A stretch of DNA of 64,000 bases from Okapia johnstoni (lineage: Eukaryota; Chordata; Mammalia; Artiodactyla; Giraffidae): assembly GCA_024291935.2 (NCBI GenBank), contig CM044316.1, forward strand, positions 69,952,501 to 70,016,500, written 5' to 3'. Position 1 is the first letter of the stretch; each line of letters starts with the position of its first letter. A model generated the notes under the pieces. That model saw nothing but the letters and a program-made list of their open reading frames with translations, was not told where the DNA came from and made no database searches. Below are positions 1 through 11,820 of this stretch, piece by piece. The position numbers and the translations under genes were made by a program.

Positions 1-350
1 TTAAATATTAAAAATTACATCTTGAAAAGTGACTCAAATGTATAGTTTAGTGGAAAAAATGAAACCAGTTGTGACGATTAAAATCCTTGAGATGATCTTT
101 TAAATACTATCAGGAAGAAACACATTTTCAATATCTCAGTGTTTGGTACTGTCAGATCATGGCTGTATTAGTAATTCTTTTTCAGAGAATTTACACTCCT
201 ACCTATAGTTATGAGCTTCGGCCTGGCCCCAGGGCTTACAAAAGTACTGTGAAAGCATAAAGGCATTTTTAAGTTGAAATATTCCTAATGGTTGAATTGT
301 AAACATCATCAAGAGAGCTATGTAGTTGAGGCAGTTCATAGTAGATAGGT
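1..350. other. Unassigned AT-rich DNA
   Basis: No repeat family, RNA gene or exon is recognised. The only open frames are short and lack any known motif. Confidence 0.5.
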
Positions 351-573
351 GGGACTTCCCAAGTAGCACTAGTGGTAACGAGCCCACCTGTCAAGGCAGG
401 AGACGTAAAAGATGCAGGTTCAATCTGGGTCGGGAAGATCTCTCAGCGGAGGGCATGGCAACCCACTCCTGTGTTCTTGCCTGGAGAATCCCATGGACAG
501 AGGAGCCTGGTGGGCTACAGTCCATGGAGTCGCAAAGAGTCAGACATGACTGAAGTGACTTAGCATGCATGGC
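351..573 (+). mobile_element. Bov-tA SINE
   Basis: A ruminant SINE with a tRNA-Glu-derived head (about 351-435) joined to a Bov-A body, which derives from the BovB 3' end. The head carries the pol III internal promoter, here degraded in the A box. The body has the typical run through 'ttgcctggagaatcccatgg' and ends in 'gacttagcatgc'. Near-identical 8-bp flanks (agataggt at 343-350, aaataggt at 574-581) look like the target-site duplication. It would have been mobilised by BovB reverse transcriptase. Confidence 0.93.
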
Positions 574-755
574 AAATAGGTAATCCATGATGGTATATGA
601 CGGTCTGTGATAGGTGATTTAAAAAAACACAGCTGTGTCACTGTTGCTAACACAGGATGCATTTACCTTTCAAAAAAGGGGGAAAGACTATAGAGAAGAT
701 GGAGCAGTAAGTTTGAATAGGAGTGTCCATAGGTTTTTCAAGAGTGTTATAACTA

Positions 756-1031
756 GCTGCTGCTGCTGCTAAGTCGCTTCAGTCATGTCCGACTCTGTGC
801 GACCCCATAGACAGCAGCCCACCAGGCTCCACCGTCCCTGGGATTCTCCAGGCAAGAATACTGGAGTGGATTGCCATTTCCTTCTCCAGTGCATGAAAGG
901 GAAAAGTGAAAGTGAAGTCGCTCAGTCATGTCTGACTCTTATCGACCCCATGGACTGTAGCCTACCAGGCTCCTCCGTCCATGGGATTTTCCAGGCAAGA
1001 GTACTGGGGTGGGGTGCCATTGCCTTCTCCG
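756..1031 (-). mobile_element. Bov-A2 SINE (dimeric)
   Basis: Two Bov-A monomers in tandem, separated by a linker of 'aaagtgaaagtgaag' type, on the minus strand. The left edge on the plus strand is a short CTG run, the complement of the AGC-rich 3' tail used by BovB-mobilised elements. There is no tRNA head, which separates Bov-A2 from Bov-tA. Divergence looks low. Confidence 0.94.
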
Positions 1032-1108
1032 CATAAATGGCTACTAGCTTATAAAGCAGATAGGTATACATTTGTGTAAATACATCATCTGAGTTAAAAT
1101 CTAGCTTG

Positions 1109-1374
1109 GCTGCTGCTGCTGCTAAGTTGCATCAGTCATGTCCGACTCTGTGTGACCCCATTGACGGCAGCCCAACAGGCTCCTCTGTCCCTGGAATTCT
1201 CCATGCAAGAACACCGGAGTGGGCTGCCATTTCCTTCTCCAATGCATGAAAGTGAAAAGTGAAAGTGAAGTCTCTCAGTCGTGTCCGACTCTTCGCAACC
1301 CCATGGACTGTGGCCTACCAGGCACCTCCGTCCATGGGATTTTCCAGGCAAGAGTAGTGGAGTGGGTTGCCATC
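1109..1374 (-). mobile_element. Bov-A2 SINE (dimeric)
   Basis: A second Bov-A2 in the same orientation, only 77 bp from the first, again starting with a CTG run. Its right edge cuts into a MIR, so it inserted into that older SINE. The two copies differ at several positions, so they are more likely separate insertions than a local duplication. Confidence 0.94.
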
Positions 1375-1378
1375 AGGG

Positions 1379-1545
1379 GTAATGTTACCTTGAATAAGTC
1401 GCTTATCATCTTTTAGCTTCAACTTCCTATTCTATAATATGGGAATAATAAATGTGCTTTTCTCATATGAATGATGCAAAACTCAAATAAAGCAATACAC
1501 TGAAGCACCTAGAATATTACCTGACACATAACAAGACTTGGAATT
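1379..1545 (+). mobile_element. MIR fragment
   Basis: Order and wording follow the MIR core and tail: 'aagtcgcttatc', then 'atgggaataataa', then 'cctgacacataa'. Its 5' part was removed or displaced by the adjacent Bov-A2. Old and well diverged. Confidence 0.75.
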
Positions 1546-1611
1546 TATTGATCACTTAATATTAATTTGCCAAGATCAACTTGCCTATCCTGTAATGAAG
1601 GACATCTTTGT

Positions 1612-2446
1612 AAAGACACATTTTTAACTGAAGTATAGTTAACATCACAGTATCAGCTGTACAACACAGTAGTTCTGTATTTTTGCAGGTTACACACCAT
1701 ACACATTTATTATAAAATTATTGCCCTTATTCCCTGTGCTGTATATTAACCTCCCTGGGATGTATTTATTTTATATCTGGTAGTTTGCATCTCTTAATCT
1801 TCTTTACCGTTTTCATACCTTCCCCCACCCTTATCCCCTCTGGTGACCACTAGTTTGTTCTATGTATATGAGTCTTCTTCTGGTTTGTTATATTTGTTAC
1901 TTTTTCAGATTCCACATACAAGTGAAAGCAGATGGTATTTGTCTTTCTCCGCCTGACTTGTTTTACTTAGCATAATAATCTCTAGGTCCATCCATGTTTT
2001 CACACATGGCAACATTTCATTCTTTTGTATGGCTGAGCAACATCCCATTGTATGTGACACCACACCCCCTTTATCCTTGGACCCTTAGATTTAGGCTGCT
2101 TCCATACCTTAGCTATTATAACTATACTGCAATGAATATGGGGGTGCAGATATTTGAGTTAGTGTTTTCATTTCCTTTGAGTGAACTCCCAGAAAGGAAA
2201 TCCCTTGATCATATGGTAGTTCTAGCTTTAATCTTTTGAGGACCCTCCATACTGTTCTCCATAGCGGCTGCACCAATTTACATTCCCACCAGCGGTGCAC
2301 AAGGGTTCCGTTTTCTCCACATCCTCACCAACACTTGTTTGCTCTTGTCTTTTTGATGACAGCCATTCTCACATGTGTGAGGTAAGATCTCACTGTGGTT
2401 GTGATTTGCATTTCCTTGATAATTAGAGATGGCGCACTGAGTTCAT
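1612..2446 (-). mobile_element. L1 LINE 3' end
   Basis: Antisense L1 comprising the 3' UTR (about 1612-2000) and the C-terminal end of ORF2 (about 2000-2446). The minus-strand frame 2109-2300 keeps the typical ORF2 block WWECKLVQP followed by an ELPYD-like stretch. It is truncated at the 5' side, as most L1 copies are, and ORF2 is broken by stops. Confidence 0.92.
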
Positions 2447-4050
2447 ATATGTGAAAGGGTAACCTAGTTCCCTCATAAATGCTTCAGCAGTGCAGAGTCA
2501 TGATATAATGACCAAAAAGTTGGTTTTATGTAGAACCCACGACTTTTCTTACCCTTAACGTTTTAGATTTGAGATGGAAAACTCTGCTATCTTGGGTGAA
2601 TAATTATCATGTCTTTAACTTAAGTGTTTAAAGGGACTGTAGCACATTTGTTAATATTTCTTTCCTTGCAGACATCTATTCCACAGCCCAAAGTTTGCTG
2701 CGTTTGTACACCGAGGGCCTGTTTGCTCCAGGTAGTGTCTGCATGGCAGGCACTTTGATTAAGTGAGAGCTTTAAAAATGGAAACATGTTTCCAGCATAG
2801 AAAAGCTGGATGTGTGTGTGTGCGTTCAAGGTCTTGGTATAAGTGGGGCCTGAGGAGTTTCTATGGTAACCTCATTCAGGGTTACAATGGCCAATCTCAT
2901 GGAATGTGATGGCATTCAGAGATGTGTTCTGGAGTTTTCTTGATAGTCAACCTAAGTATGGAAATTAAAACAAATAGGATAGATACATCACTGTAGCTTT
3001 GTTGGGTGCTGGAGCCAATAAAGGAACTGATGCCTCAGATAATACAGAACATGTCAAGACAATAAAGGAACATCAAGAAATGAAGCTTATGGCATCTTGG
3101 CACATGGGAGATCCCTCAGCTTCCACTTCTTATTTGCCAAGTTCTCACTGAAGTCCTGGGGCAAAGAAGACAGAGTCATAGTCTAGAAGAGTCCCAGTCT
3201 CATCATCAGATCCCTACCTGTTGAAAAATCTGTTGTCACGTTTCTTAAATGTCTGTCACATGACATGACAGATACGTGCAATTAAAAATATATATAGGAC
3301 ATGAGTAAAGTTATATCTCTGCTTGTTTTGCTAGTAGTACATTTTAGTGATATGTTCTCTGGTAACTTCAGGGAAAATTGACTTGGGTGTACTCTTAGGG
3401 TTCCAGAAAACAAAGTTTGATTACTTTTAAGTCCATCATTTTACATCATAATGACACCCATGTAATATTTGACTTATTTACAGATTTAGAGCTTATGCCT
3501 GTATATGTTCTATACTTTCATTTGGTATAATTGCCAGTACATTTTTTAGGATTATGCATATACAAAAGTTAAGAGACCACCATTTTCCGAAGAAAAAAAA
3601 TTGGCTTAATTTTCATCATAACTTAGGGGAGGGTGACATGGAAACATCAGACAAGCAAGGGAGAACATTTATTCCTCAACTTAGTCATCAGCAGAAAACT
3701 CCATGTGTGCAGTGTTTTCACTTTGATCCCAAGGTCATATTGATTGATGCGTGATTTTGTTCACTTATCATTTAGTTTGAGAGTTCACAGATGTCTTAGT
3801 TAAGGTATTTTAAAATAAATTCTAAATGATCAAGGTACTTGCAGTTTAAGATTTAAAAAAAAAATAAATTAAGCCACTTTATCCAGCCAATTATATACTA
3901 TTTAAGGAAGCAGAATTTGTTATGGCAGAAGCATGCAAGAATTTTCCTTCTACCTCTCCCTTTCTCTCCCTTCCCTTTTTTTCAAATGGTAGATGTTTGT
4001 ATGTATAAGAAAACTTGAGAATAAACAAAGAAGCCAGGGAAGAAACACTT
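2447..4050. other. Unassigned, no gene seen
   Basis: About 1.6 kb without a repeat I can name. There are AT-rich runs (around 3280 and 3855) but no motif-bearing ORF, splice-bounded exon or RNA gene. Confidence 0.45.
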
Positions 4051-4062
4051 GAAAATCATCTA

Positions 4063-4268
4063 CCGATAGTATGTATAAAGTTGGGAACCTACTGTATGGC
4101 TCAGGGAACTCTACTCAGTGCTCCATGATGACCTAAATGGGAAAGCAATCCAAAAAAGAGGGGCTGTATGTATACATATAGCTGATTCACTTTGTTGTGC
4201 AGGAGAAACTAACATAACTTTGTAAAGCAAATATACTCCAATAAAAATTAATTTTAGAGAAAGAAAAA
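4063..4268 (+). mobile_element. 5'-truncated L1, 3' UTR only, with TSD
   Basis: About 206 bp of artiodactyl L1 3' UTR (cue 'cagggaactctactcag', later 'ctgattcactttgttgtgcag') ending in an A-rich tail. It is flanked by a perfect 12-bp duplication, gaaaatcatcta, at 4051-4062 and 4269-4280. The matching TSD shows one target-primed insertion event. Confidence 0.9.
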
Positions 4269-4394
4269 GAAAATCATCTATTATCTTAGCATTTAGCAAG
4301 AATCACTATGAACACTGTGAGACATATGCATCTAGGACTTTCTTTTTGTATATAAATTGTGTGTATATAAATTATATGTGATAAAATTAAGACA

Positions 4395-4605
4395 ATATTA
4401 ATAATACTTTTATAGCACTTACTCTGTGCCAGACACTTTTTTAAATGCTTTACATTTAATCCTCCAAAGAGTCCCATGAGCCAGGTATGCAGTCATCCCG
4501 GATGCGTGGGGAAAGTTGGGTAGAGACAGGTCAAGTGACGTAGCAAGGTTATAAAGGCAATGGATATGTGTGGCAGAACCAGAATTTGATCTCAGCCAGC
4601 CAAGC
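4395..4605 (-). mobile_element. MIR
   Basis: Antisense MIR: 'ctctgtgccagacac', 'aatcctcc', then 'caagtgacgtagcaaggtt' and 'cagaaccagaatttga' match the core in reversed order. Old mammalian SINE. Confidence 0.85.
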
Positions 4606-6128
4606 TCAGGATGACCTTTTCCTAACCTAACTCTTCCGTTATACTACCTCTTTGTGTGTATATTTTAAAACAAAAATGGCATCATATTTTATTTCTTGCT
4701 TCATAATTTTTTCACTTAACACTTTGTAAACTTTCCCCTGTATTACCACACGTTCTTCTATGGTGCCATTTTTCCGGATTCTCTTTCTGAGTTCATCTAA
4801 ACGGCAGGCAATAATGTCTTTAAATGATTCCCTCTTGTGGGCCATGTGGACTGCATCACATGGCAGAAGGTTGTATAATTGAGGAGTTTCTGTCTTTGTC
4901 CTGAAAACACTAGTGTTCCAACTAACTCATGTACCAACTTTGTTTGAAAAGCAAAACAGATTGCATGTTGCAAGACAGAGCTGCTGGCAAAATACTCCAT
5001 CGTGTCAGATTTATACAAACCCATCTCCTGTGTATTGCACCATGTCCTAGAAAACTGAAAACCATGAAAACAAGTGCTCATATTTTAAGGAACTCAATGA
5101 CAGCGGATGAAATATTGCATTTTCTGTAGCAGTTTTTACATAAAGCTTCCACCTTAAAGAAATGGATTTGATGGGACTCGGTGGTAATTTTTTAACACAA
5201 GCAGTGGCAAAATAAACACCATCTGTTAGTGTTGACTTATCCTACAGCATTCTCAGGCTGGGTGGTTTTATTTCACTTTTTTCAGAAATGGTTAATGACA
5301 CATCTGGTAGTCAGTGAAGGTACACTTTGGGTGATCAAATGTGGTCATAAGTTTATACAAAATGCTAGCAGAACATTTTTTTCCCTTTCTATTATAACCA
5401 GTGGGACTTGTCTGAGTCCCCAACTAGCTACTCATTTTTAACCTTGTGCAGAATGATCTGATTGGCACTAGTTGAACTTTTGGAACAGTGTTGTGTCATT
5501 TGGAATGCTCAGAGAAGCAGATACCAAGGCAGGATGAGATATCCAAGAGATTTCTTGGGGAAAACACCTGAAGACTAAGACAGAAGTGCCAGAGAAGGTG
5601 GGGAGAGGCTTCAGCTGACAGTGTGAGTCTGACACCAGTGACGGGAGAGTGGGAGGAAAGGAGGATGGAGTATAAGAGCCCCAGAGTGTAGCTAGTTCTA
5701 AAATATGTCAGCCAGGACAGTGGAGAATCTAGGAACCAAATTTGTCTACCAGAGCTTTCCTCCACTCCACAGAAATGGGATTGAAGTATGTTATCTACTC
5801 TGCTCCGTCATTGGCTGAGAGTGTCCCGTTGGAAACCTGACCTTGGCACACATACAGCCGTGGGTCCAAAGGGGACCATGGTTGTGGCTCTCCATCAACT
5901 GTGCTCCTACAGCAGGAGATCTGAGGAGTGCATTTTCATGGTCACCACAAATATCTACCCAGGCAATGAGACAGAGTGAGATGAGGTAACCACTGCAATC
6001 ATTCATCTCTATGTCTTTTTTAAAAAGAAAGAAAATATACTATTCTAAATACTTTATATATACTATTTAAATACTTTCCTCTCCCAGTTTCTCCACTGAT
6101 CTCCAGCAGAGGTTAGCATAACTGGAGG
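4606..6128. other. Unassigned, possibly part old LTR
   Basis: No coding signal. 5490-5960 has the texture of an old antisense LTR or MER element (phrases such as 'gagatatccaagagatttc'), but I cannot assign a family. The rest is unremarkable. Confidence 0.4.
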
Positions 6129-6270
6129 GTGTGCTCAGTCGCTCAGTTGTATCTGACTCTTTGTGATCCCATGGACTGCAGCCCACCAGACTCCTCTGTC
6201 CATGGGATTTCCCAGACAAGAATACTAGAGTGGGGTGCCATGTCCTTCTTGAGGGGATCTTTCCAACTGG
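6129..6270 (-). mobile_element. Bov-tA/Bov-A fragment
   Basis: An antisense Bov-A body ('gctcagtcgctcagttg' to 'gactcctctgtccatggga') running into the start of the connector ('aggggatctttccaac'). The tRNA head is missing, so it is a partial copy. Confidence 0.88.
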
Positions 6271-6589
6271 AGGGATGGGTCCTGTTTTGATTAAATTCTA
6301 TCAGCTGAGGAGAAAGAAAACAGTGCTTCACCCAGTTCTTACCTCTTCATCTGCTCTTAAAAAAACTCTGAGGCACTCTAAGTCTGCTGCTAATTTCGCT
6401 TTTGGTGGAAAGTGATCCTTGGATTACCATAATTCTTGGCCATGAACCCAGGAACCCCTCCTTCTGTTTGAACTGAAAAATCATTTTGGAATGGGAGAGG
6501 TGGAATTTAGGAAAGAACACATGCTTTCCAGCCATTCAAAGCCCAGCATGTATTTTGAGGGGCAGAAGACAAAAAAAGAAAAGAACGCT
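6271..6589. other. Unassigned
   Basis: Nothing recognised between the Bov-A fragment and the MIR. Confidence 0.45.
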
Positions 6590-6790
6590 GCCTTATACAA
6601 TCACTGTCTCTGTGCCAAGCCTTTATAGTAGTCTTCCTTCATTCTGACAGCCTTCTGAGGTAATTAGGGCTGGTATCATTGGGTTTGCTTCTTTGTTTTT
6701 AACGGAAGAGGGAAATGAAGTGCAGAAAAATCTGGTGACTTTTCATTGGCACATAACTGGAAAGTACAGATCAGGGTTTCAACCTGTTAT
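6590..6790 (-). mobile_element. MIR
   Basis: Antisense MIR with 'ctgtgccaagcc', 'ccttctgaggtaatt', a degraded 'gaggaaactgaggc' block at about 6708-6725, and 'cagatcagggtttcaacc'. Strongly diverged. Confidence 0.7.
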
Positions 6791-7184
6791 TTCTCTGTTT
6801 TTCCTGAGTTAGTATACAGAATAGATTTGCCAAAATTTTTCAATCCCACCAGTTACTTTACTTATGTGAGAAGCACTTCTAATGTTTGTACAGATATCTT
6901 TCTTTACATCCTGAAAAGGGCACTGCACTAAGAGACTTGCATTTTATTACCGTTTCTGCTATGAAATAGTTGTGTGCCCATGAATTAGTAAAGTTCTTGG
7001 GGCCTTAGTTTTTCCCTCGGTAAAGACAGGAGGTTGAGTTAGATAGTATTTACCAAACTTCAGCCATTTTCCATCCCCATTATTTTTGTCACATCTATAA
7101 GAACACCTATAATTTATTTGCTTGATGTAAATGAACTTATTTACAAAAGCATAAACAGACTCAGACATAGAAAACAAATTAAAG
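6791..7184. other. Unassigned
   Basis: No repeat or gene recognised. AT-rich, with short frames only. Confidence 0.4.
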
Positions 7185-7350
7185 GTTACCAAAGGGGAAA
7201 GGGGGTAGGGATAAGTTAGAAGTTTAGGATTAACAGATACACATGACTATACATAAAATAAATAAACAAGGACTGACTGTATAGCACAGGGAACTATATT
7301 CAATATGTTGTAGCAACCTATAATGGAAAAGAATCTGAAAAAATGGAAAA
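7185..7350 (+). mobile_element. L1 3' UTR fragment
   Basis: Matches the L1 tail cue 'tatagcacagggaactatat', then 'caacctataatggaaaagaa'. The segment 'atggaaaagaatctg' is present twice in a row just before the next SINE, either a small tandem duplication or one half of that SINE's target duplication. Confidence 0.88.
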
Positions 7351-7570
7351 GAATCTGGGCTTCCCTGGTGGCTCAGTGGTAAAGAATCCACCTGCCAATG
7401 CAGATGTGGGTTCAGATTCTGGGTCGGGAAGATCCCCTGGAGAAGGAAGTGGCAACACACTCCAGTATTCTTGCCTGGAGCATTCCGTGGACAGAGGAGC
7501 CTGGTGGGCTACAGTCCATGGGGTCGCAAAAAGAGCCGGATACGACTTAGAAACTAAACAACAGCAACAT
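7351..7570 (+). mobile_element. Bov-tA SINE
   Basis: A complete tRNA-Glu head beginning 'gggcttccctggtggctcag', with an intact A box (tggctcagtgg) and a degraded B box, followed by a Bov-A body. It interrupts the L1 tail. A TG-rich tract follows its 3' end. Close to consensus. Confidence 0.95.
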
Positions 7571-7639
7571 ATATGTGTGTGTATGTGTGCTCACCGCTCA
7601 CCTTCTGCCTCCCTACGCCACCATGTACCTCCCTGATTC

Positions 7640-7860
7640 ATTGTACGGAGCCCTGTCTTCCTGCTTTACCACCCTGTGCTGCTGCTCCCTGAAATTCCCT
7701 TATTTATGTGTAATATCTACTTGCTTACTGCTCTTCTCCCCTCACTAGATTGTAAATCCCTGGGACAGGATTTGTCTATCCTCTTCATAGCTTGTTCTCA
7801 GAGTCTAAAACACTGGTAATACAGAGTATTAGGTCAATAAATATATACTGAAAAGTCAAA
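7640..7860 (+). mobile_element. L2 LINE 3' end
   Basis: L2 3' UTR in sense: 'ctagattgtaaatccctggg', 'acaggatttgtc', then the terminal 'caataaatatatactgaaaa'. Old CR1-like LINE. Confidence 0.8.
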
Positions 7861-7911
7861 TGAGTTAGCCTGAGGCAATCGTCCCCATTCACTCTAACTT
7901 ACTGAGTTAGT

Positions 7912-8075
7912 TCCTAATTCTGGCTGCACACTACCATCACCTGGGGCTTCGTTGGAAACACAGCTTCCAGATCATCACCCCTGGATAGTCTGATTCAGTT
8001 TGTCTTGGGTGAAGCTTAGGAATCTGTATTTTTAATTAAAGCATGTCAGGTGACGGGACACAGCCAGTGCCTGGA
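7912..8075 (+). mobile_element. MER5A-like hAT element
   Basis: A short nonautonomous hAT-Charlie relic: 'ctggctgcacactaccatca', then 'ctgattcagt', then 'tcaggtgac'. No transposase. Terminal repeats are eroded. Confidence 0.75.
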
Positions 8076-8557
8076 CTGCTAGACAGAGATTACTCCCTTG
8101 AGGAATATTACTGAAGACAGAACTTCATTGTCAGCCCATGAAGACACAGTGTCCTGTATTAAAGCAATTAATTATGTATTTATGATTTTTTTAAAACGTA
8201 CATCTCAAAGGCTTATCCAGTCTGTGTATGTGCTCTGGCAGACCCAATTAGATTTATTCATACCCTGTTTGCAATATGGTAGGGAGACCAGCTGTTCAGT
8301 CAGGTGCCTCTTCCCCAAGAAAAAGATCGATTAGGTTAACAAATAAAATGGTGAAATGCTGAGAAGTTGTGAAAATGGCCTTTGGGCTTTCTTCTAGAAC
8401 GACATCAACACACTGTAGCATTGTGGCAGATGGACCACAATCTTGCAGATTCACTTGTGCTGGGAATGAGGCCATTTTGAGTTCTTCCATTGGTCCCCTG
8501 AAGGGCTGCCTGGTTGGCTTGCATGTATCCAGTTGGCAGGATGGAGTGGAAATTGAG
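8076..8557. other. Unassigned
   Basis: No repeat named. Overlapping small frames on both strands at 8296-8587 carry no motif. Confidence 0.4.
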
Positions 8558-8770
8558 AGTCCAAGTTTTAGAGTCAGACAGCCCTAGGTCTGAATCACAG
8601 AATGGCCACTGATTAAACTGTGATATGGGGCACTTTGCATAGCCTTTGCGAGCCTTGGATCTTTCATCTGTAATTAGGGATAATATTGTCCAACTCATGA
8701 CTCTGTGATGAGCTATAAGTACAGCAAGCCTGGCATTTTGTATATATGCCGCTTAATAAATGCAAATATC
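8558..8770 (+). mobile_element. MIR
   Basis: Sense MIR: 'agagtcagacagcccta', then 'ggcactttgcatagcct', 'tcatctgtaa', and the end 'ttaataaatgcaaatatcat'. Full core present, diverged. Confidence 0.85.
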
Positions 8771-9665
8771 ATAACCTCTGGGAAGATTAACTCAGACAGT
8801 ACCATTGCCAGAAATCACCCTACTAAGTCTCCAAATCTAAGAAATCTTGTCCTCAGTGATCAATAAAGGGACCAGCCAAGATTGCTTAGTTTAATGTGGA
8901 AAAAGTGCAAATAATGGAACTTTGTTAAAAAAGTATCATTCCTCCAAATTTCATTTGACACTTGCTGTATAAAGTTAGGAGTTTAATAAAGACTTTTTAA
9001 ATAGCTACATAATTTTCCTGAAAGGTAGATTGGGTTCCCAGGGAAGAAAAAAAAAAACAAACTGGGCTTGATTAAGATGAATCAAAAATTAATGTCCTAA
9101 GAAACAGTCTCAGTGGGTAAACAGAGCAGTTGTTATTGGAAAACTGGATAACTGTCATATACTAGCACCTGATGCTGCTCCCTCTCACTGTCATCAGCCC
9201 TTTAAGAAATTTCTAGGCAAAAAAAAAAAGATAAACATGTTGGTTAATGCAAGAGTTATTAAACATGAGTTGGAGTGAAAAGACCTGGGGTTGATGGTAA
9301 AAGACATATAGCTCAGATATTTGTAGCAAAACCAATACAGAGATAGACTTTAATGCTAAGTTTGATTTGTATCTCAAAGTATACTGACTAGCATGTCCAC
9401 GATGCTGCAGTAGCTCCATGATCACCGTGTAGGAAGGCTAGTTACATAGGGGAACGTCCCTTATTGGGAGTTCCCATTCCCCAAAGATTTAGCTTTAGAT
9501 TGAAATTCAAGGAATCCAGCACAATCTTATCTTTTAACTTTTAAAATTAACTTAAATCCTGGAAGCAGAACAGACTAATAGATAGATTGAATGAACTTGT
9601 TCCAGTTCCATTTATTTAAGACTTTTAGACAGGCACCATAAACCTCAAGTTGAGGTTTTAGTACT
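8771..9665. other. Unassigned
   Basis: About 0.9 kb without a recognised element or gene. Two short A runs occur (9048-9057, 9220-9229). Confidence 0.4.
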
Positions 9666-9690
9666 ATCAAAAATTCTTTATTTTTTTTTT

Positions 9691-9744
9691 AGATTTCATA
9701 ACTGTTGCTTTTCAAAAGATACTCTTTTTTCTTAACTGTATCTT
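9691..9744 (-). other. Possible 3'-transduced sequence of the L1
   Basis: Reading on the minus strand, the L1 3' UTR ends in an A/T-rich stretch at about 9742-9768. About 50 bp of non-L1 sequence follows, then a second A run (T run 9681-9690 on plus) and the TSD. A tail, extra DNA and a second tail is the signature of read-through past the source element's own polyadenylation site. Confidence 0.45.
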
Positions 9745-10100
9745 TTTAAAAAATTTATTTATTTATTTTCATTGGAGGCTAATTACTTTACAATGTTGTA
9801 GTGGCTTTTGCCATACATTGACATGAATCAGCTATGGGTGTACATGTGATCCCATTCTGAAACCCTTCCCACTTCCCTCCCCGTCCCATCCCTCAGGGTC
9901 ATCCCAGTGCTCTGGCCCTGAGCACCCTGTCTCATGCATCAAACCTGGACTGGTGATCCATTTCACATATGGTAATACACATGTTTCACTGCTATTCTCT
10001 CAAATCATCCCACCCTTGCCTTCTCCCACAGAGTCCGAAAGTCTGTTGCTTACATCTGTGTCTCTTTTGCTGTCTCGCATATAGGGTTGTTACCATCTTT

Positions 10101-10676
10101 CTAAATTCCATGTATATGTGTTAATATACTGTATTGGTGTTTTTCTTTCTGACTCACTTCACTCTGTATAATAGGCTCCAGTTTCATCCACCTCCTTAGA
10201 ACTGATTCAAATACATTCTTTTTAATAGCTGAGTAATATTCCTTTGTGTATATGTACCACAGCTTTCTTATCCCTTCATCTGCCGATGGACATCTAGGTT
10301 CCTTCCATGTCCTGGCTGTTGTAAACAGTGCTGTGATGAACATTGGGGTACATGTGTCTCTTTCAATTCTGGTTTCCTCATTTGTTCTAGTTGCCTCAAT
10401 GCCCAGCAGTGGGATTGCTGGGTCATATGGGAGTTCTATTTCCAGTTTTTTTAAGGAATCTCTACACTGTTCTCCATAGGGCTGTACTAGTTTGCATTCC
10501 CACCAACAGTGTAAGAGGGTTCCCTTTTCTCCACACCCTCTCCAGCATTTATTGTTTGTAGATTTTTTGATAGCAGCCATTCTGACCAGCATGAGATGGT
10601 ACCTCATTGTGGTTTTGATTTGCATTTCTCTGATAATGAGTGATGTTGAGCATCTTTTTATGTGTTTGCTAGCCAT
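10101..10676 (-). pseudogene. L1 ORF2 C-terminal relic
   Basis: An open frame of 191 codons inside the antisense half of the inverted L1. It keeps the ORF2 C-terminal cysteine/histidine motif C-x3-C-x7-H-x4-C ([18 protein letters not shown]) and, further on, the block around [10 protein letters not shown]. It lacks the endonuclease and reverse-transcriptase domains, which lie in other frames or in the inverted half, so no working protein is expected. The 5' side continues as broken frames up to 11820. Confidence 0.85.
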
Positions 10677-11820
10677 CTGTATGTATTCTTTGGAGAAACG
10701 TCTGTTTAGTTCTTTGGCCCATTTTTTGATTGGGTTGTTTATTTTTCTGGAATTGAGCTATAGGAGCTGCTTGTATATTTTTGAGATTAATTCTTTGTCA
10801 GTTGCTTCGTTTGCTATTATTTTCTCTCATTCTGAAAGCTATCTTTTCACTTTGCTTCTAGTTTCCTTTGTTGTGCAAAAGCTTTTAAGTTTAATTAGGT
10901 CCCATTTGTTTATTTTTGCTTTTATTTCCATTACTCTGGGAGGTGGGTCATAGAGGATCCTGCTGTGATTTATGTCAGAGACTGGTTTGCCTGTGTTTTC
11001 CTCTAGGATTTTTATAGTTTCTGGTCTTACATTTAGATCTTTAATCCATTTTGAGTTTATTTTTGTGTATGGTGTTAGAAAGTGTTCTAGTTTCATTCTT
11101 TTACAAGTGGTTTACCAGCACCACTTGTTAAAGACATTGTCTTTTCTCCATTGTATATTCTTGCCTCCTTTGTCAAAGATAAGGTGTCCCTAGGTGCATG
11201 GATTTATCTCTGGGCTTTCTATTTTATTCCATTGAGCTATATTTCTGTCTTTGTGCCAGTACCATACTGTCTCAATGACTGTAGTTTTGTAGTATAGTCT
11301 GAAGTCAGGTAGGTTGATTCCTCCAGTTCCATTCTTCTTTCTCAAGATTTCTTTGGCTATTCAAGGTTTTTTGTATTTCCATGCAAATTGTGAAATTATT
11401 TGTTCTAGTTCTCTGAAAAATACCATTGGTAGCTTGATAGGGATTGCATTGAATCTATAGATAGCTTTGGGCAGTATACTCATTTTCTCTATATTGATTC
11501 TTCTGTTCCATGAGTATGGTATATTTCTCCATCTATTTGTGTCATCTCTCATTTCTTTCATCAGTCTTATAGTTTTCTATATATAGGTCTTTTGTTTCTT
11601 TAGGTAGATTTATTCCTAAGTATTTTATTATTCTTTTTGTCACAATGGTGAATGGTGTTGTTTCCTTAATTTCTCTTTGTGTTTTTTCATTGCTGTAGGA
11701 ATGCAAGGGGTTTCTGTATGTTAATTTTATATCCTGCATATAATATATCCTATATTCATTGATTAGCTCTAGTAATTTTCTGGTGGTGTCTTTAGGGTTT
11801 TCTATATAGAGGATCTGCAA

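Noticed and set aside
5490..5960. Possible LTR or MER element
   Set aside because: The phrasing is repeat-like but I cannot match it to a family with confidence, so it is left as unassigned.
7351..7430. tRNA-like sequence with an intact A box
   Set aside because: It is the head of a Bov-tA SINE, not a tRNA gene. The cloverleaf is degraded and the Bov-A body follows directly.
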